Below the pieces are notes generated by a model, which saw nothing but the letters and a program-made list of their open reading frames with translations, was not told where the DNA came from and ran no database searches. Made by a program: the position numbers and the translations under genes. Below are positions 35,641 to 45,075 of a stretch of 64,000 nt of DNA, piece after piece. The stretch's first letter is position 1. Every line of letters begins with the position of its first letter. The stretch is taken from contig NZ_LN850107.1 of the NCBI RefSeq assembly GCF_900070365.1, positions 6,386,001 through 6,450,000 on the forward strand. Direction: 5' to 3'. The DNA is from Alloactinosynnema sp. L-07 (GTDB taxonomy: Bacteria; Actinomycetota; Actinomycetes; Mycobacteriales; Pseudonocardiaceae).

Positions 35641-37443
35641 CTACGGCCCGGCGGGGCCCGCCGGCGGCGGCGGGCCCTCGTGCAGTGACGCGGGCCGCAG
35701 TCCCGGCATGCTGAAGCGCAGCGGCCGGTCGCCGCCGAAACCCGGGATGAGGGACTGGCCGCGCTTGGTCAGCAGCGTCTGCGCCAGACCGGCGGCCAGC
35801 AGCACCGACACGATCAGGAAGCCGAGCCACCAGATCGGCGGCAGCAGCACCCCGATCGCGCCGCCGAAGACCCAGCCGAGCTGCAGGACCGTCTCGGACC
35901 GGCCGAACGCCGACGCGCGCGACTCCTCCGGCAGGTCGTCCTGGATGACCGCGTCGAGGCTGTTCTTCGCCAGCGCGCTGGCCACCGCGCCGACCAGGCC
36001 GACCATGGCCGCGGTGACGATGCCCGCGGCGAACGATGCCACGATCGTGGCCGTCAGCGCGCCGATGACGCAGCCGATCACCACCTGCTCGGGGTGGCCG
36101 ACGTGGATGCGCGCGCCGACGGCGTTGCCCGCGAAGCTGCCCAGCCCGGCCGCGCCCGCGATCAGGCCGAGCAGCAGCAGCTGCTGGACCGGGTCGGTCT
36201 CGTTCTGGGCGCGCACGGCGAAGGCGGCGAACATCATCAGGAAGCCGGTGAGCACCCGGATCGTGCCGTTGCCCCACAGCGAGACCAGCACGTGCCTGCC
36301 CATCGGCTGCCGTTTGGCCTGCGTTGGCAGCTTGGCGCTGATCGACGCGGGCACCTCGCCCTCGGTGACCTCGACCCAGGCCGGGATCCGCAGGGCCTGA
36401 ACGGCACCGGCCAGGCAGATCACCACGGTGAACCACAGGGCGCCGGGGGAGCCGAAGATATGCGCGAACAGCGCGGCTATCGCGCCGAAGACACCGCCCG
36501 CGGCCAGCCCGAACACCGTCAGGCGGGCGTTGGTCTTGGCCAGGGTTATCTCAGGTGGCAGCACTCTCGGCGTGATCGCGGCCTTGAGCACGGTGAACGA
36601 TTTGGACAGCACCATCTTGCCGAGCGCGGCCGGGTACAGGCCCCAGTCGTCGAAGTGCATCGCCATGATCACGCACATGAGCGCCTGGCCCGCCGACGCC
36701 GCGCACATCGCGAACCGGCGGCCCCGCTGCAGGCGGTCGAGCAGGGGGCCGATGACCGGCGCGAGGATGGCGAACGGGGCCACTGTGATCAGCAGGTAGA
36801 GGGCGACCTTGCCTTTGCTCTCGCCGCTGGCCGCCGAGAAGAACAGGGTGTTCGCCAGCGCCACGGCCAGCGCCGCGTCGCCCGCGTAGTTGAGCATCGT
36901 GGCGTAGGTGAGCGAGGACAGGCCGGACTTGTCGGCGCCGTCGGCGTTGGCCGCGCGCTTGAACGCCGTCACCGCCTGCTGGGTGAGCTGTCTGCTGCGC
37001 AGCGCGGCGACCCGGGTGACGGTCAGCTTCTTGGGGTAGTGCGTCGGCTGGTCGTGGGGCGGCCGCGGCCGGTCGTCGCGGGGCGGCGGGTAGTCGCCGA
37101 CGTCGCCGTAGGTCTCGTAGGCGCCGGGCTCCAGCCTGCGCGTCGGCGGGCGGTGCGGCGCGGGCGGGCGCGCGGCCGGGATCGCGTCGGTCGGCGGTTC
37201 CTCCCGGCGCCACGGCGGCGGCTCGGAGTCGCGGCGCCACGGGGGCGGCTCGGACCTCGATGACGACTGCGGCCTCGGGTCCACGTGCCTGCGCCGCGGG
37301 TCGGCGGGCTGGCGGTGCGGGTCCATCGGCTGACGGGGTGGCTCGGCGGCGCCGCGGTTCGGATCGGCCTGATAGCCCCAGCGCTTGCGGCCCCCGCCGT
37401 CGCGGCGGCGGCCGGACGGTGGCTGGTCGGACCCGGAGCGCAT
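35641..37443 (-). CDS. MFS transporter with long proline/arginine-rich N-terminal tail
   Basis: The ~600-aa protein begins with ~150 polar residues rich in Pro, Arg and repeated EPPPWRRDSEPPPWRR-like blocks, followed by a 12-helix major-facilitator domain. The MFS begins at SSLTYATMLNYAGDAALAVA, with the central region GRHVLVSLWGNGTIRVLTGF. It corresponds to Rv0876c by position. The ATG at 37443 is preferred; ATG 37455 is also possible. The tail is probably cytoplasmic and disordered, perhaps an interaction platform. The substrate is unknown. Confidence 0.88.
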   Translation of the reverse strand: MRSGSDQPPSGRRRDGGGRKRWGYQADPNRGAAEPPRQPMDPHRQPADPRRRHVDPRPQSSSRSEPPPWRRDSEPPPWRREEPPTDAIPAARPPAPHRPPTRRLEPGAYETYGDVGDYPPPRDDRPRPPHDQPTHYPKKLTVTRVAALRSRQLTQQAVTAFKRAANADGADKSGLSSLTYATMLNYAGDAALAVALANTLFFSAASGESKGKVALYLLITVAPFAILAPVIGPLLDRLQRGRRFAMCAASAGQALMCVIMAMHFDDWGLYPAALGKMVLSKSFTVLKAAITPRVLPPEITLAKTNARLTVFGLAAGGVFGAIAALFAHIFGSPGALWFTVVICLAGAVQALRIPAWVEVTEGEVPASISAKLPTQAKRQPMGRHVLVSLWGNGTIRVLTGFLMMFAAFAVRAQNETDPVQQLLLLGLIAGAAGLGSFAGNAVGARIHVGHPEQVVIGCVIGALTATIVASFAAGIVTAAMVGLVGAVASALAKNSLDAVIQDDLPEESRASAFGRSETVLQLGWVFGGAIGVLLPPIWWLGFLIVSVLLAAGLAQTLLTKRGQSLIPGFGGDRPLRFSMPGLRPASLHEGPPPPAGPAGP

Positions 37444-37501
37444 CACATGTTCCATCCTGCCGTACTGAGGTACTTCCAAGTATCAAGACGTGCGAGGTCG
37501 C

Positions 37502-38314
37502 TCAGGGATGGCCCTCGAACCGAATCCGGAACAGCTTCGGCCAGAGCTTGCCGGTCACCAGGAACTCATCCGTTCCGGGCACGCTGGCGATGCCGTTGAG
37601 CACGTCGACCCCGGCGCGCTCCTGCGGCTGGAGCAGCCCGGCCAGGTCGGCGCGGCCGGTGACCGTTCCGGACGACCCGTCGATCCGCATGATCAGGTCG
37701 GTCTGCCAGACGTTCGCGTAGACCGTCCCGTCGACGCATTCGAGCTCGTTGAGCCTGGTCACGGGCCCGGTGTCGGCGTTGACCGTGACCTTGCCGGTCG
37801 GCTCGAAGGTGTCGGGGTCGCGGAAGGTGAGCACGTCGGAGCCGTCGCTCATCACCAGCCTGCGGTTCTTCGTGTCGTGGCACAGGCCCCAGCCCTCGCC
37901 CTGGTACTCGACCCGGCGGCGCTCGGTGAGGGTGGCCTTGTCCCGCTCGATGGCCACGCCGTCCTGCCAGGTGATCTGCCAGATGCGGTCACCCACGACG
38001 GTGATGCCCTCACCGAAGAGGTCACCCGACAGGGGGGTGCGCTGACTGACCGCGCCGGTGGTGGGGTCAGTCGCCCGGATCTCCGACTGGCCGACCAGGC
38101 CGGTGCCTTCATAGAGGACACCGTCGACAAGCTCCAGGCCCTGGGTGAAGGCGGCGCGGTCGTGCGGGCGCTCCTCGAGCACCTTGGCGGTCAGCTCGGT
38201 GACCACGGCGGGCGCGGCGCTCGACGGGCTGGTGGGGGCGGGCTGGGCGGGGCCGGAGCAGGCGGTGGCCAGGCAGGCCAGCGCGGCCGCGGCGGCGGTG
38301 CGGCGGAGTAACAC
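37502..38314 (-). CDS. Glutaminyl-peptide cyclotransferase (plant/bacterial type), lipoprotein
   Basis: The 270-aa product has a signal with lipobox LATAC (after VLLRRTAAAAALACLATAC) and a Ser/Pro linker, followed by a five-bladed propeller of the glutamine cyclotransferase family. Landmarks are FTQGLELVDGVLYEGTGLVGQ, WQITWQDGVAIERDKATL, YQGEGWGLCHDTKNRRLVMS, LNELECVDGTVYANVWQTD and VLNGIA. It converts N-terminal glutamine to pyroglutamate, or acts on a similar substrate, outside the cell. The GTG at 38314 is chosen because the lipoprotein signal begins there. It is divergent from the DUF3027 gene. Confidence 0.88.
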   Translation of the reverse strand: MLLRRTAAAAALACLATACSGPAQPAPTSPSSAAPAVVTELTAKVLEERPHDRAAFTQGLELVDGVLYEGTGLVGQSEIRATDPTTGAVSQRTPLSGDLFGEGITVVGDRIWQITWQDGVAIERDKATLTERRRVEYQGEGWGLCHDTKNRRLVMSDGSDVLTFRDPDTFEPTGKVTVNADTGPVTRLNELECVDGTVYANVWQTDLIMRIDGSSGTVTGRADLAGLLQPQERAGVDVLNGIASVPGTDEFLVTGKLWPKLFRIRFEGHP

Positions 38315-38372
38315 CCGGCAAGCGTGGCACGGCTGTCGGACCTCTGATCGGCGTGGGGCACAATCTGCGGTG

Positions 38373-39317
38373 ATGAGCCCGACGCCCGCACCAGAAGCCG
38401 CCACCGACCCCGACCTGCTGTCGGCGGTCGACTTCGCGCGCGCCGCCGCCGAGACCCAGGCGGGGGCCGAGGTCGGCAGGCACGTAGCGGCCCAGCCGGA
38501 GGACGCCGCGGCCGTCACCCACCTCTTCGACGCCGACAAACCCGGCTACCGCGGCTGGCGCTGGGCGGTGACGGTGTCCCACGCGGGCCCCGACACGCCG
38601 GTGACGGTCAGCGAGGTCGTGCTGCTGCCTGGCCCCGACGCGCTCACCGCCCCGGCCTGGGTGCCGTGGGAGCGGCGCGTGCAGGCGGGCGACCTTGGCG
38701 TCGGCGATCTGCTGCCGACCGCCCCGGACGACGACCGGCTGGTCCCCGGATACCTGGGCAGTGACGACCCGGACATCGAGGAAGCGGCGCTGGAGCTGGG
38801 CCTCGGCAGGCTCCGGGTGCTCTCGCGCGTCGGCCGCCTGGAGGCCGCCGACCGCTGGTTCGCAGGCGACTTCGGCCCCGGCGCGGACATGGCGCGCAGC
38901 GCGCCCGCGCACTGCGGCACCTGCGGTTTCTATGCCAAGGTCGCGGGATCGTTCGGCGCCGCCTTCGGGGTGTGCGCCAACGAGCTCGCGCCCGCCGACG
39001 GTCGGGTCGTGCACGTCGAGTACGGCTGCGGCGCGCACTCGGAGGCCGAGGTCGAGCAGATCTCCCCGGTGCTGGTCGCCGACCTCATCTATGACGACGC
39101 CACGCTGGACTACGAGCCCCGGCCCGCCAAGGCCGAGGTCCCGGACGAAGCGGAGGCACCCGTCGATGATCTGCCGGTAGGTCAATCTTCGGCCGATGTT
39201 GACGAGGTGGCGGACGGTGGCGCTCTGGCTGGCGGCGCTGACGCTGGTGAGAGCACTGATCCGGTGGATCATGCGGATCGCCCGTTAGCCGGCCCCGTGG
39301 CCGGTAGCGACGGGTGA
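38373..39317 (+). CDS. DUF3027 protein (Rv0877-like)
   Basis: The 314-aa soluble protein has the conserved DUF3027 core: DLLSAVDFARAAAETQAG, GYRGWRWAVTVS, VLLPGPDALTAPAWVPWERR, and a cysteine cluster SAPAHCGTCGFYAKVAGSFGAAFGVCANE...YGCGAHSE that looks able to bind a metal. An acidic low-complexity tail follows. The start is the ATG at 38373. Its stop overlaps the GTG of the next gene (GTGA), so the two are translated together. The biochemical role is unknown. Confidence 0.85.
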   Translation: MSPTPAPEAATDPDLLSAVDFARAAAETQAGAEVGRHVAAQPEDAAAVTHLFDADKPGYRGWRWAVTVSHAGPDTPVTVSEVVLLPGPDALTAPAWVPWERRVQAGDLGVGDLLPTAPDDDRLVPGYLGSDDPDIEEAALELGLGRLRVLSRVGRLEAADRWFAGDFGPGADMARSAPAHCGTCGFYAKVAGSFGAAFGVCANELAPADGRVVHVEYGCGAHSEAEVEQISPVLVADLIYDDATLDYEPRPAKAEVPDEAEAPVDDLPVGQSSADVDEVADGGALAGGADAGESTDPVDHADRPLAGPVAGSDG

Positions 39318-42211
39318 GCGCGACCGATCCGTTCGACACCGCCGCGCTGCGGGCGGCGATCGTGGGGGCGTGGGAATCCTCGCCCACGCGGTTCCGTGAG
39401 GACGCCAACGCCGAGGAGGACCTCTACCTCGGCGGCTATCGCGACCGGCTTCTCGTCGAACTCGCCCAGAACGCCGCTGACGCCGCCGACGAGCCAGGCA
39501 CGCTCCGAGTGTCCCTTGTGGACAACGAACTCCGGGCGGCCAACACCGGCCACCCGCTCGACGCGGCCGGGGTCGCGGCGCTGACGTCGCTGCGTGCCTC
39601 GGCCAAGCGCGGCGGCGGGGTCGGCCAGTTCGGTATCGGGTTCGCCGCCGTGCTAGCGGTGACCGACGATCCCGTTGTCCTGTCGGCCAACGGTGGCGTT
39701 CGCTTCTCGGCGGAGGACACCCGGGCGGCGGTCGCCGGACACCCGGATCTCAGTGCGCGCGTGGCCGAGCGGGCGGGCCGGGTGCCGGTGCTCCGACTGG
39801 CCTGGCCTGCCGGGGAAGCGCCGCCCGCCGGGTTCGCCACCGAGGTCCGGCTGCCCTTGCGGTCCGATGTGGACGGTGCGCGGCTGCTGGAGAACTTCGC
39901 CGCCCAGGCCGTCGACCTGCTGCTCGCGCTGCCCGGCCTGCGCCGGATCGAGATCGCCGACCAGGTCTGGGAGCGCACCGACGGCGACCGCGTCCGGGTT
40001 CAGGGCCCGGACGGCGTGTCCACCTGGCTGGTCCACCGCACCTCCGGCGAGTTCGCCCAGGAAGTGGCCGACACCCTCGGCGTCGAGGCGCGGCCACAGT
40101 GGACGGTCTGCTGGGCGCTGCCGGTGGACGGGCACAACATCCCCCAGCCACTCGGCCCGGATGTGCTGCACGCGCCGACCCCGACCGACGACCGGCTCTC
40201 GCTGCCCGCGCGACTGATCGCGAGTCTGCCGATCGAGCCGTCCCGGCGGCGCCTGCGTCCCGGCCCCGCGGCCGACGCCGTGCTGGCCGAGGCCGCGCGG
40301 GCCTATCCGGTGCTGCTGACCGAGATCGCGGTCGAGCATCGGACGCTGCTGGTGCCCAAGGCGGGTTTCCCACTGTCCGAAGTGGACGACCGGCTGCGCG
40401 AACTCGTCCTCGCCGAATTGCGGCAGGCGAAGTGGCTGCCGCAGGCGGGTTCGGCCAAGCTGATCGCCCCGGCCCGCGCCAGGGTCCTCGACGCCGACGG
40501 TCTGGCCGGGCTGCTCTCCCAGGTCCTGCCCGACCTCGCCGACCTGTCCGACCAGCGCCACGCCGCCGCCCTGGCCGCGCTCGACGTCGAGCGGATCGGG
40601 CTGGCCGACGTGGTCGAGTCGATCACCGGCATCACCCGGCCGCCGTCGTGGTGGCGCGAGCTGTACGCCGCGCTCGCCCCGGCCGTCGACACCGACCCGA
40701 CCGCCCGCACCGAGCTGGGCGGCCTCCCGGTGCCGCTGGCCGACGGGCGCACCCTGCCCGGCCCGCGCGGCACCGTGCTGATGGACGGCGACGCCGACCT
40801 GCTGGACCTGTTGGCGCACACCGAGGTCGGCTCGCTACGGGTGGTGCACCCCGAGGCCGCGCACCCGATGCTGGAACGTCTCGGCGCCCAGCCCGGCGGG
40901 GCGCTCGACGTGCTCGACGGGCTCCAGGAGGCGGTCGAACGCAGCCTGGACGACGTCGAGTCCGGTGTGGACATCGACAATCTGGTGCAGGTCGTGCTGC
41001 GGCTCGTACGCGACGCCGGGGTGCGGGTGGGGGAGCGGCCGTGGCTGGGCGCGCTCGCGCTGCCGGACTCCGTCGGCGACTGGCGCCGGGCCGACGAACT
41101 GGCGCTGCCCGGCTCGCCGCTGCTCGACGTGCTCGATGAGGACTCGCCCATCGGCGTGCTCTCCTCGACCATCGATTGGCCGGAGTCGGTGCTCATCTCC
41201 TTGGGCGTCCTGGACGCGTTCGCGCTGGTCGTGGACGACGCGCCGACCGGGCCCGACCACGATCTCGCCGACGAGACGCGGTGGTGGGACGAGGCGCCCG
41301 AGCCGCCGCACCGGCTGCTCGCCGTGCGCGACCTCGACCTGGTCACCCCCGACGCCTGGCCGCGCGCGCTGCGGCTGCTCGCCGCCGAGCCCGAGACCTG
41401 GCGCGCGCTGCAGGAGCCCCGCGGCTACACCGGCTGGTGGATCGCCCGGCACGGCGTCATCGGCGGCGCCGCGCCCACCGAGTGGCGGATGCCCGACGCG
41501 TCGGAACTGGCCGGGCTCTACGACGTCGTGCCCGACCTGGGCTTGGATCCGCGCGTCCTCACCGCCATTGGCGTGCGCGCCGCGCTCGTGCTCGACACCC
41601 CCGACGACGCCGAGGAACTGCTCGGCCGCCTCGGCGACCTCGACCGCGGCATCGGCACCGGCGCGGTCCTGCGCGCCCACGCCGCCTTGGCCGAGGCCGT
41701 CATCGACGAGGTGTTCGACCCGTCCGACGTCCGCCCGCCCGCCGGGGTGCGCACGCTGGCGGACACCGTCGCCCACGACTGCTCAGTCCTCGACGCGCCG
41801 TGGCTGCTGGCCGTGGTCGCCGAGGACGCGGTGGTGTCGGCCGGACCGGACTTCGCGCTGGCCGAGTCTCTGGCCGACCTGCTCGACCTGCCGCTGGCGT
41901 CGGAGGAAGTGGCAGGCGAGCCCTCCTCGGCAGGCGAGTTCGTCCCGTGGTCCGACCTCGGCGCGGTCGCGGCGGCCTGCGAACTACTCGGCGTCGCGGT
42001 GCCAGACGGCGGGCCGATGGTCCACGACAAACTGATCATCCGCTGCGCCGACGGCGACCGCCCGGCCCCGTGGTGGGTCCAGGCCGACGTGGCGCACTGT
42101 GAGGACACCCCGCAGGCCATGGCGCGTGCGCTGGCGTGGACGACCGACCGCTGGGAAGACCGGCACACGCTGGCCGAACTCATCGAGGACCCGGCCAACC
42201 ACCTGATCTAA
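39314..42211 (+). CDS. Sacsin/Hsp90-like ATPase-domain protein
   Basis: The 965-aa protein has a GHKL ATP-binding domain of the Hsp90/sacsin type at its N terminus. DRLLVELAQNAADAADEPG provides the Mg-binding Asn in the N box, and SAKRGGGVGQFGIGFAAVLAV provides the glycine-rich lid. The remaining ~750 residues are repetitive Leu/Ala/Asp-rich sequence without recognised catalytic motifs. It starts at GTG 39314 within the stop of DUF3027, indicating co-function. Similar proteins in actinobacteria are annotated as 'molecular chaperone Hsp90-like'. Chaperone activity is an inference only. Confidence 0.85.
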   Translation: MSATDPFDTAALRAAIVGAWESSPTRFREDANAEEDLYLGGYRDRLLVELAQNAADAADEPGTLRVSLVDNELRAANTGHPLDAAGVAALTSLRASAKRGGGVGQFGIGFAAVLAVTDDPVVLSANGGVRFSAEDTRAAVAGHPDLSARVAERAGRVPVLRLAWPAGEAPPAGFATEVRLPLRSDVDGARLLENFAAQAVDLLLALPGLRRIEIADQVWERTDGDRVRVQGPDGVSTWLVHRTSGEFAQEVADTLGVEARPQWTVCWALPVDGHNIPQPLGPDVLHAPTPTDDRLSLPARLIASLPIEPSRRRLRPGPAADAVLAEAARAYPVLLTEIAVEHRTLLVPKAGFPLSEVDDRLRELVLAELRQAKWLPQAGSAKLIAPARARVLDADGLAGLLSQVLPDLADLSDQRHAAALAALDVERIGLADVVESITGITRPPSWWRELYAALAPAVDTDPTARTELGGLPVPLADGRTLPGPRGTVLMDGDADLLDLLAHTEVGSLRVVHPEAAHPMLERLGAQPGGALDVLDGLQEAVERSLDDVESGVDIDNLVQVVLRLVRDAGVRVGERPWLGALALPDSVGDWRRADELALPGSPLLDVLDEDSPIGVLSSTIDWPESVLISLGVLDAFALVVDDAPTGPDHDLADETRWWDEAPEPPHRLLAVRDLDLVTPDAWPRALRLLAAEPETWRALQEPRGYTGWWIARHGVIGGAAPTEWRMPDASELAGLYDVVPDLGLDPRVLTAIGVRAALVLDTPDDAEELLGRLGDLDRGIGTGAVLRAHAALAEAVIDEVFDPSDVRPPAGVRTLADTVAHDCSVLDAPWLLAVVAEDAVVSAGPDFALAESLADLLDLPLASEEVAGEPSSAGEFVPWSDLGAVAAACELLGVAVPDGGPMVHDKLIIRCADGDRPAPWWVQADVAHCEDTPQAMARALAWTTDRWEDRHTLAELIEDPANHLI

Positions 42212-42230
42212 CTAGTGAGATCAGTCCTGG

Positions 42231-42956
42231 CTACGGCAGACCAAGCTTGCTCAGGTATGTAATCCGAGCCTCGATCGCGGACTGGAACCGAAGCCAGTTG
42301 TGACGTTGATCGAACTCCACGGGTATCGGCTCGTCCGGCGAGGAGGCGATGCAGCAGACCGCGTCATAGAGTTTCTCGCGGACGAATCTATCGCACGACA
42401 ATGCTGAGCGCTCCATGTATGAAAGGCCAACCCACGCTGGATCCATGGGAAATGCGCCCTTGGTTGCAAGACTCACCGGTCGGCGTGAGCGGAAGTCGTC
42501 CTCGACGATGAGGAAGAAGCCAAGCCATGGAACCTCGCCTGGGAAAAGATCCGCCATGATCGCGTGACGCGCGTCAGTCGCGGTGCCGAGCGCCTCTTCC
42601 ATCCGGTTGTTGTAGTTGTTCCCAAAAGATGGTCCGCCCAGTGCTTTGAGCTCGAACGCCGCGACCAGGGTTCCCTTATGGGCAACGACCAGATCCCACC
42701 TTTTGGATGGTCGAAAATATCCAGGGAGCTCAAGTCCGTGGCCTGCCTCGATCCTGATCGACTCTGTCGGATAGCCGGCATCGAGGAAAAACTTGGCGAG
42801 CAGCAGGGCAATCGGGTCGAAGTGTTTCCCGCCGCGTACCGAGCCTGCCGTTCCGGCCCCGACGGCGGCTTTGATTCTCGATATTTCGAGTTGGGCACCT
42901 TTGGCGCCCCAGTAGGCCTCGATGGCCGTCTCAAACTCGGCCCGAGTAACGGACAA
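42231..42956 (-). CDS. PaeR7I/XhoI-type type II restriction endonuclease
   Basis: The 241-aa protein matches the PaeR7I/XhoI family by its diagnostic stretch RPSKRWDLVVAHKGTLVAAF followed by ELKALGGPSFGNNYNNRMEEAL. This gives a PD-(D/E)xK catalytic site with D in WDLVV and the E-x-K of FELKAL. These enzymes cut C^TCGAG. The start is probably a TTG at 42956, 18 bases after the methyltransferase stop with GGGGG upstream. The gene's codon usage and base composition are visibly less GC-rich than its neighbours, a sign of acquisition. The cognate methylase is directly upstream. Confidence 0.92.
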   Translation of the reverse strand: MSVTRAEFETAIEAYWGAKGAQLEISRIKAAVGAGTAGSVRGGKHFDPIALLLAKFFLDAGYPTESIRIEAGHGLELPGYFRPSKRWDLVVAHKGTLVAAFELKALGGPSFGNNYNNRMEEALGTATDARHAIMADLFPGEVPWLGFFLIVEDDFRSRRPVSLATKGAFPMDPAWVGLSYMERSALSCDRFVREKLYDAVCCIASSPDEPIPVEFDQRHNWLRFQSAIEARITYLSKLGLP

Positions 42957-42974
42957 CGGTACCCCCGCAAGTCG

Positions 42975-44651
42975 TCACAGTCGTACGCTTGAGTCGATCT
43001 TATACGCCACCCGAGCTGCTTGGGTGGCCGCCTCCGCATCGCGGTCCAGGAAAGCACACCTGAGCGCGTCTTTCGTCTCAGGCGAGATGGAGTCAGGGTG
43101 CGGAACGCGAATCTTCTTTAGGTATTGTGCCTGGAATCTCAGGGTGTTCCCGCGCATTCTGACGCTGTAGGCCTCGATGAAGGCCTGAGCTACCCGCGAA
43201 AGAAGAAGCCCGCCGAGCACTTCGATGTCCCACTCGTCTGACACCACGTAATAGAGATTGTGATGCGGATAGTGTCCGCCGAGATCCAGGACGGGATTAA
43301 TCGAGTTTCGCATGTCCTGGATGAGAATTTTCGGCCGTGCGGTCAGTGCGTGGTTGACTTTGTCGATCGTCTTGTGCCAGGAACGTGGGTTCTTCTTCGC
43401 GATGTGCCTGCTGGTCAGCTTTTCCCGATGGAGCAAAAAGTACGAGCGAAGCTTGGGGTATCGGCTGAGGTCAACGAGTGTGCCGTCTTCCTCCCAAGGG
43501 TTTACCAGATAGTTCTCACCCCAGGTAAACCGGCCAGATTTGGTGTCGCCGGCCATTGCTATCGGAAGCAGCCGGTCCCTCTCGACAATCTCGGGGTCGT
43601 CGGTCACGTAGACCGAGTCGGCTCCGGTGGCGATCCCGATGCTGACCCTTGTGCCCAGCCGTGGATCGTGGAGCGGTTCGAAGTTGTCATTCAGATACTC
43701 GACCAAAGCGATTCGCTCGGGTGATCCGGCAGGCCACATCTCGTCTCCGGCAAACCAATGCGGGAGTCGGTGGGCTTGGAATCCCGGCCCTGTGGTGGAT
43801 TCGACATCTTCGTCGAATATCCACCTCGTCAACTGGCTTGCGGACTTGGCATTAAATGTGGAGTCTGCGTCGGCCACGATTGCGCAGCCCTGGCGTCGCC
43901 TGCTTATCATGGTAATCGCTGGATAAGCCGATACGGTGGTTTCAAATGCATCGACGTCGTGCATCGTCCACACGGCATCGACGCTGAACTCTGCCGCGAC
44001 GAGCGACCTCAAAGCGCCGCCGTACTGATTGCGCATCCACCTGTCGGCACAGATGAATGCGAGCCGACCTTCTGGGGCCAGTGATCGCAAGGCGCGCTCA
44101 TAGAATCCTATATAGACGTCGGCTCGCCCTGACATTGTCGGCCACCGCTCGCGATACGCGGCCGACAGTTTTGTTGGCATGTCTTCGAGACGAATATATG
44201 GAGGATTGCCGACGATGAAGTCTGCGCTTGGATCCTGATCGGCGTGATCGAATAGGGTGGCGCGTGGCCCGTCAAGGAGGTAGTCGCCTCGCTGGATCCA
44301 TGTGGTCGCGAGTCGATGTGATGACTCTGGCTCGATACCCGCATCGATAAGTCGAGTGACGACAAGATCGCGAGTGTGCTTGACGTTGTGTTCGAGCAGG
44401 TCATACGCGGATATGGCGTGTGTGAGCACGCCGACGTCCGAATGCCGTGCCGACCAGCTCTCTATCAATCTGTCCACGACGGGTGTGATGAATGCGCCAG
44501 TTCCGCAGGACGGCTCAATCAGCCTGAGTGACGACAGGTCGCGGTCAGGGGTGTACCCGACCAGATCCAAGATCGCTTCCACGATCCAGCGTCGAGTGAA
44601 TACCTCACCGTGGGTGACCCGGGGCGACTGCTGAGCTTGGATCTGCGGCAC
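42975..44651 (-). CDS. N6-adenine DNA methyltransferase of the CTCGAG restriction-modification system
   Basis: The 558-aa Eco57I/TaqI-type methylase has the SAM motif I region IEPSCGTGAFITPV and catalytic motif IV NPPYIRLED (NPPY, N6-adenine). GEVFTRRWIVEAILDLVGY at the start is typical of gamma-class methylases, and a C-terminal target-recognition region follows. It protects CTCGAG from the neighbouring nuclease. The GTG at 44651 follows AAGGTGTCAAG. It precedes the nuclease in a two-gene operon, an order that lets protection be established first. Like the nuclease gene, it is lower in GC and uses A/T-ending codons. Confidence 0.93.
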   Translation of the reverse strand: MPQIQAQQSPRVTHGEVFTRRWIVEAILDLVGYTPDRDLSSLRLIEPSCGTGAFITPVVDRLIESWSARHSDVGVLTHAISAYDLLEHNVKHTRDLVVTRLIDAGIEPESSHRLATTWIQRGDYLLDGPRATLFDHADQDPSADFIVGNPPYIRLEDMPTKLSAAYRERWPTMSGRADVYIGFYERALRSLAPEGRLAFICADRWMRNQYGGALRSLVAAEFSVDAVWTMHDVDAFETTVSAYPAITMISRRRQGCAIVADADSTFNAKSASQLTRWIFDEDVESTTGPGFQAHRLPHWFAGDEMWPAGSPERIALVEYLNDNFEPLHDPRLGTRVSIGIATGADSVYVTDDPEIVERDRLLPIAMAGDTKSGRFTWGENYLVNPWEEDGTLVDLSRYPKLRSYFLLHREKLTSRHIAKKNPRSWHKTIDKVNHALTARPKILIQDMRNSINPVLDLGGHYPHHNLYYVVSDEWDIEVLGGLLLSRVAQAFIEAYSVRMRGNTLRFQAQYLKKIRVPHPDSISPETKDALRCAFLDRDAEAATQAARVAYKIDSSVRL

Positions 44652-44707
44652 CTTGACACCTTACGGCGTTCGAACGCCTGTGCGCCTTCAGGTCGGCCCC
44701 GTGTCGC

Positions 44708-45016
44708 CTAGCTGACCTTCTGGGCGCCCTTGGACCCGCGCCGCGCGGCTCGGCGTTGCCAGAGGATGAGCAGGATGCCGAGGATGCCCAGCGTGGCTCC
44801 CGACACCGACGTCCAGAGCCAGACCCGGGGAATCGTGTCCGCCACCAGCAGGACGACTCCGGCCAGGACCCACACCCCGGTGCCGACGTAGACGATGGGC
44901 GCCAGCGCCAGCAGCCGCGCGGGAAGCGGCGGCGGGGGACGCAGGGGCTGGTCGGGTACGGGCACGGTCCGGAGGTTACTCGTCGGCCGGAGTGGAGCGG
45001 GCTTCGAGACCGCCAC
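44708..45016 (-). CDS. DUF2530 two-helix membrane protein
   Basis: The 102-aa protein has a Pro-rich cytoplasmic start (PDQPLRPPPPLPARLLALAP) and two hydrophobic helices (IVYVGTGVWVLAGVVLLVAD and SVSGATLGILGILLILW), ending in a basic tail RRAARRGSKGAQ. This is the DUF2530 pattern, and its divergent position next to a marR gene matches Rv0879c-Rv0880. The start is a GTG at 45016. No function is known. Confidence 0.88.
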   Translation of the reverse strand: MAVSKPAPLRPTSNLRTVPVPDQPLRPPPPLPARLLALAPIVYVGTGVWVLAGVVLLVADTIPRVWLWTSVSGATLGILGILLILWQRRAARRGSKGAQKVS

Positions 45017-45063
45017 TAGTTCAGGGACGCAAGATCACAGCTGCGTGAAGATGATTAGTGAGG

Positions 45064-45069
45064 TATGCT
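45064..45069 (+). promoter_or_regulatory. -10 element giving a leaderless marR transcript
   Basis: TATGCT matches the actinobacterial TANNNT -10 consensus and lies exactly 6 bases before the GTG at 45076, the spacing of leaderless mRNAs. No ribosome-binding site precedes that GTG, which supports this reading and the start choice. Confidence 0.55.
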
Positions 45070-45075
45070 AACAAT

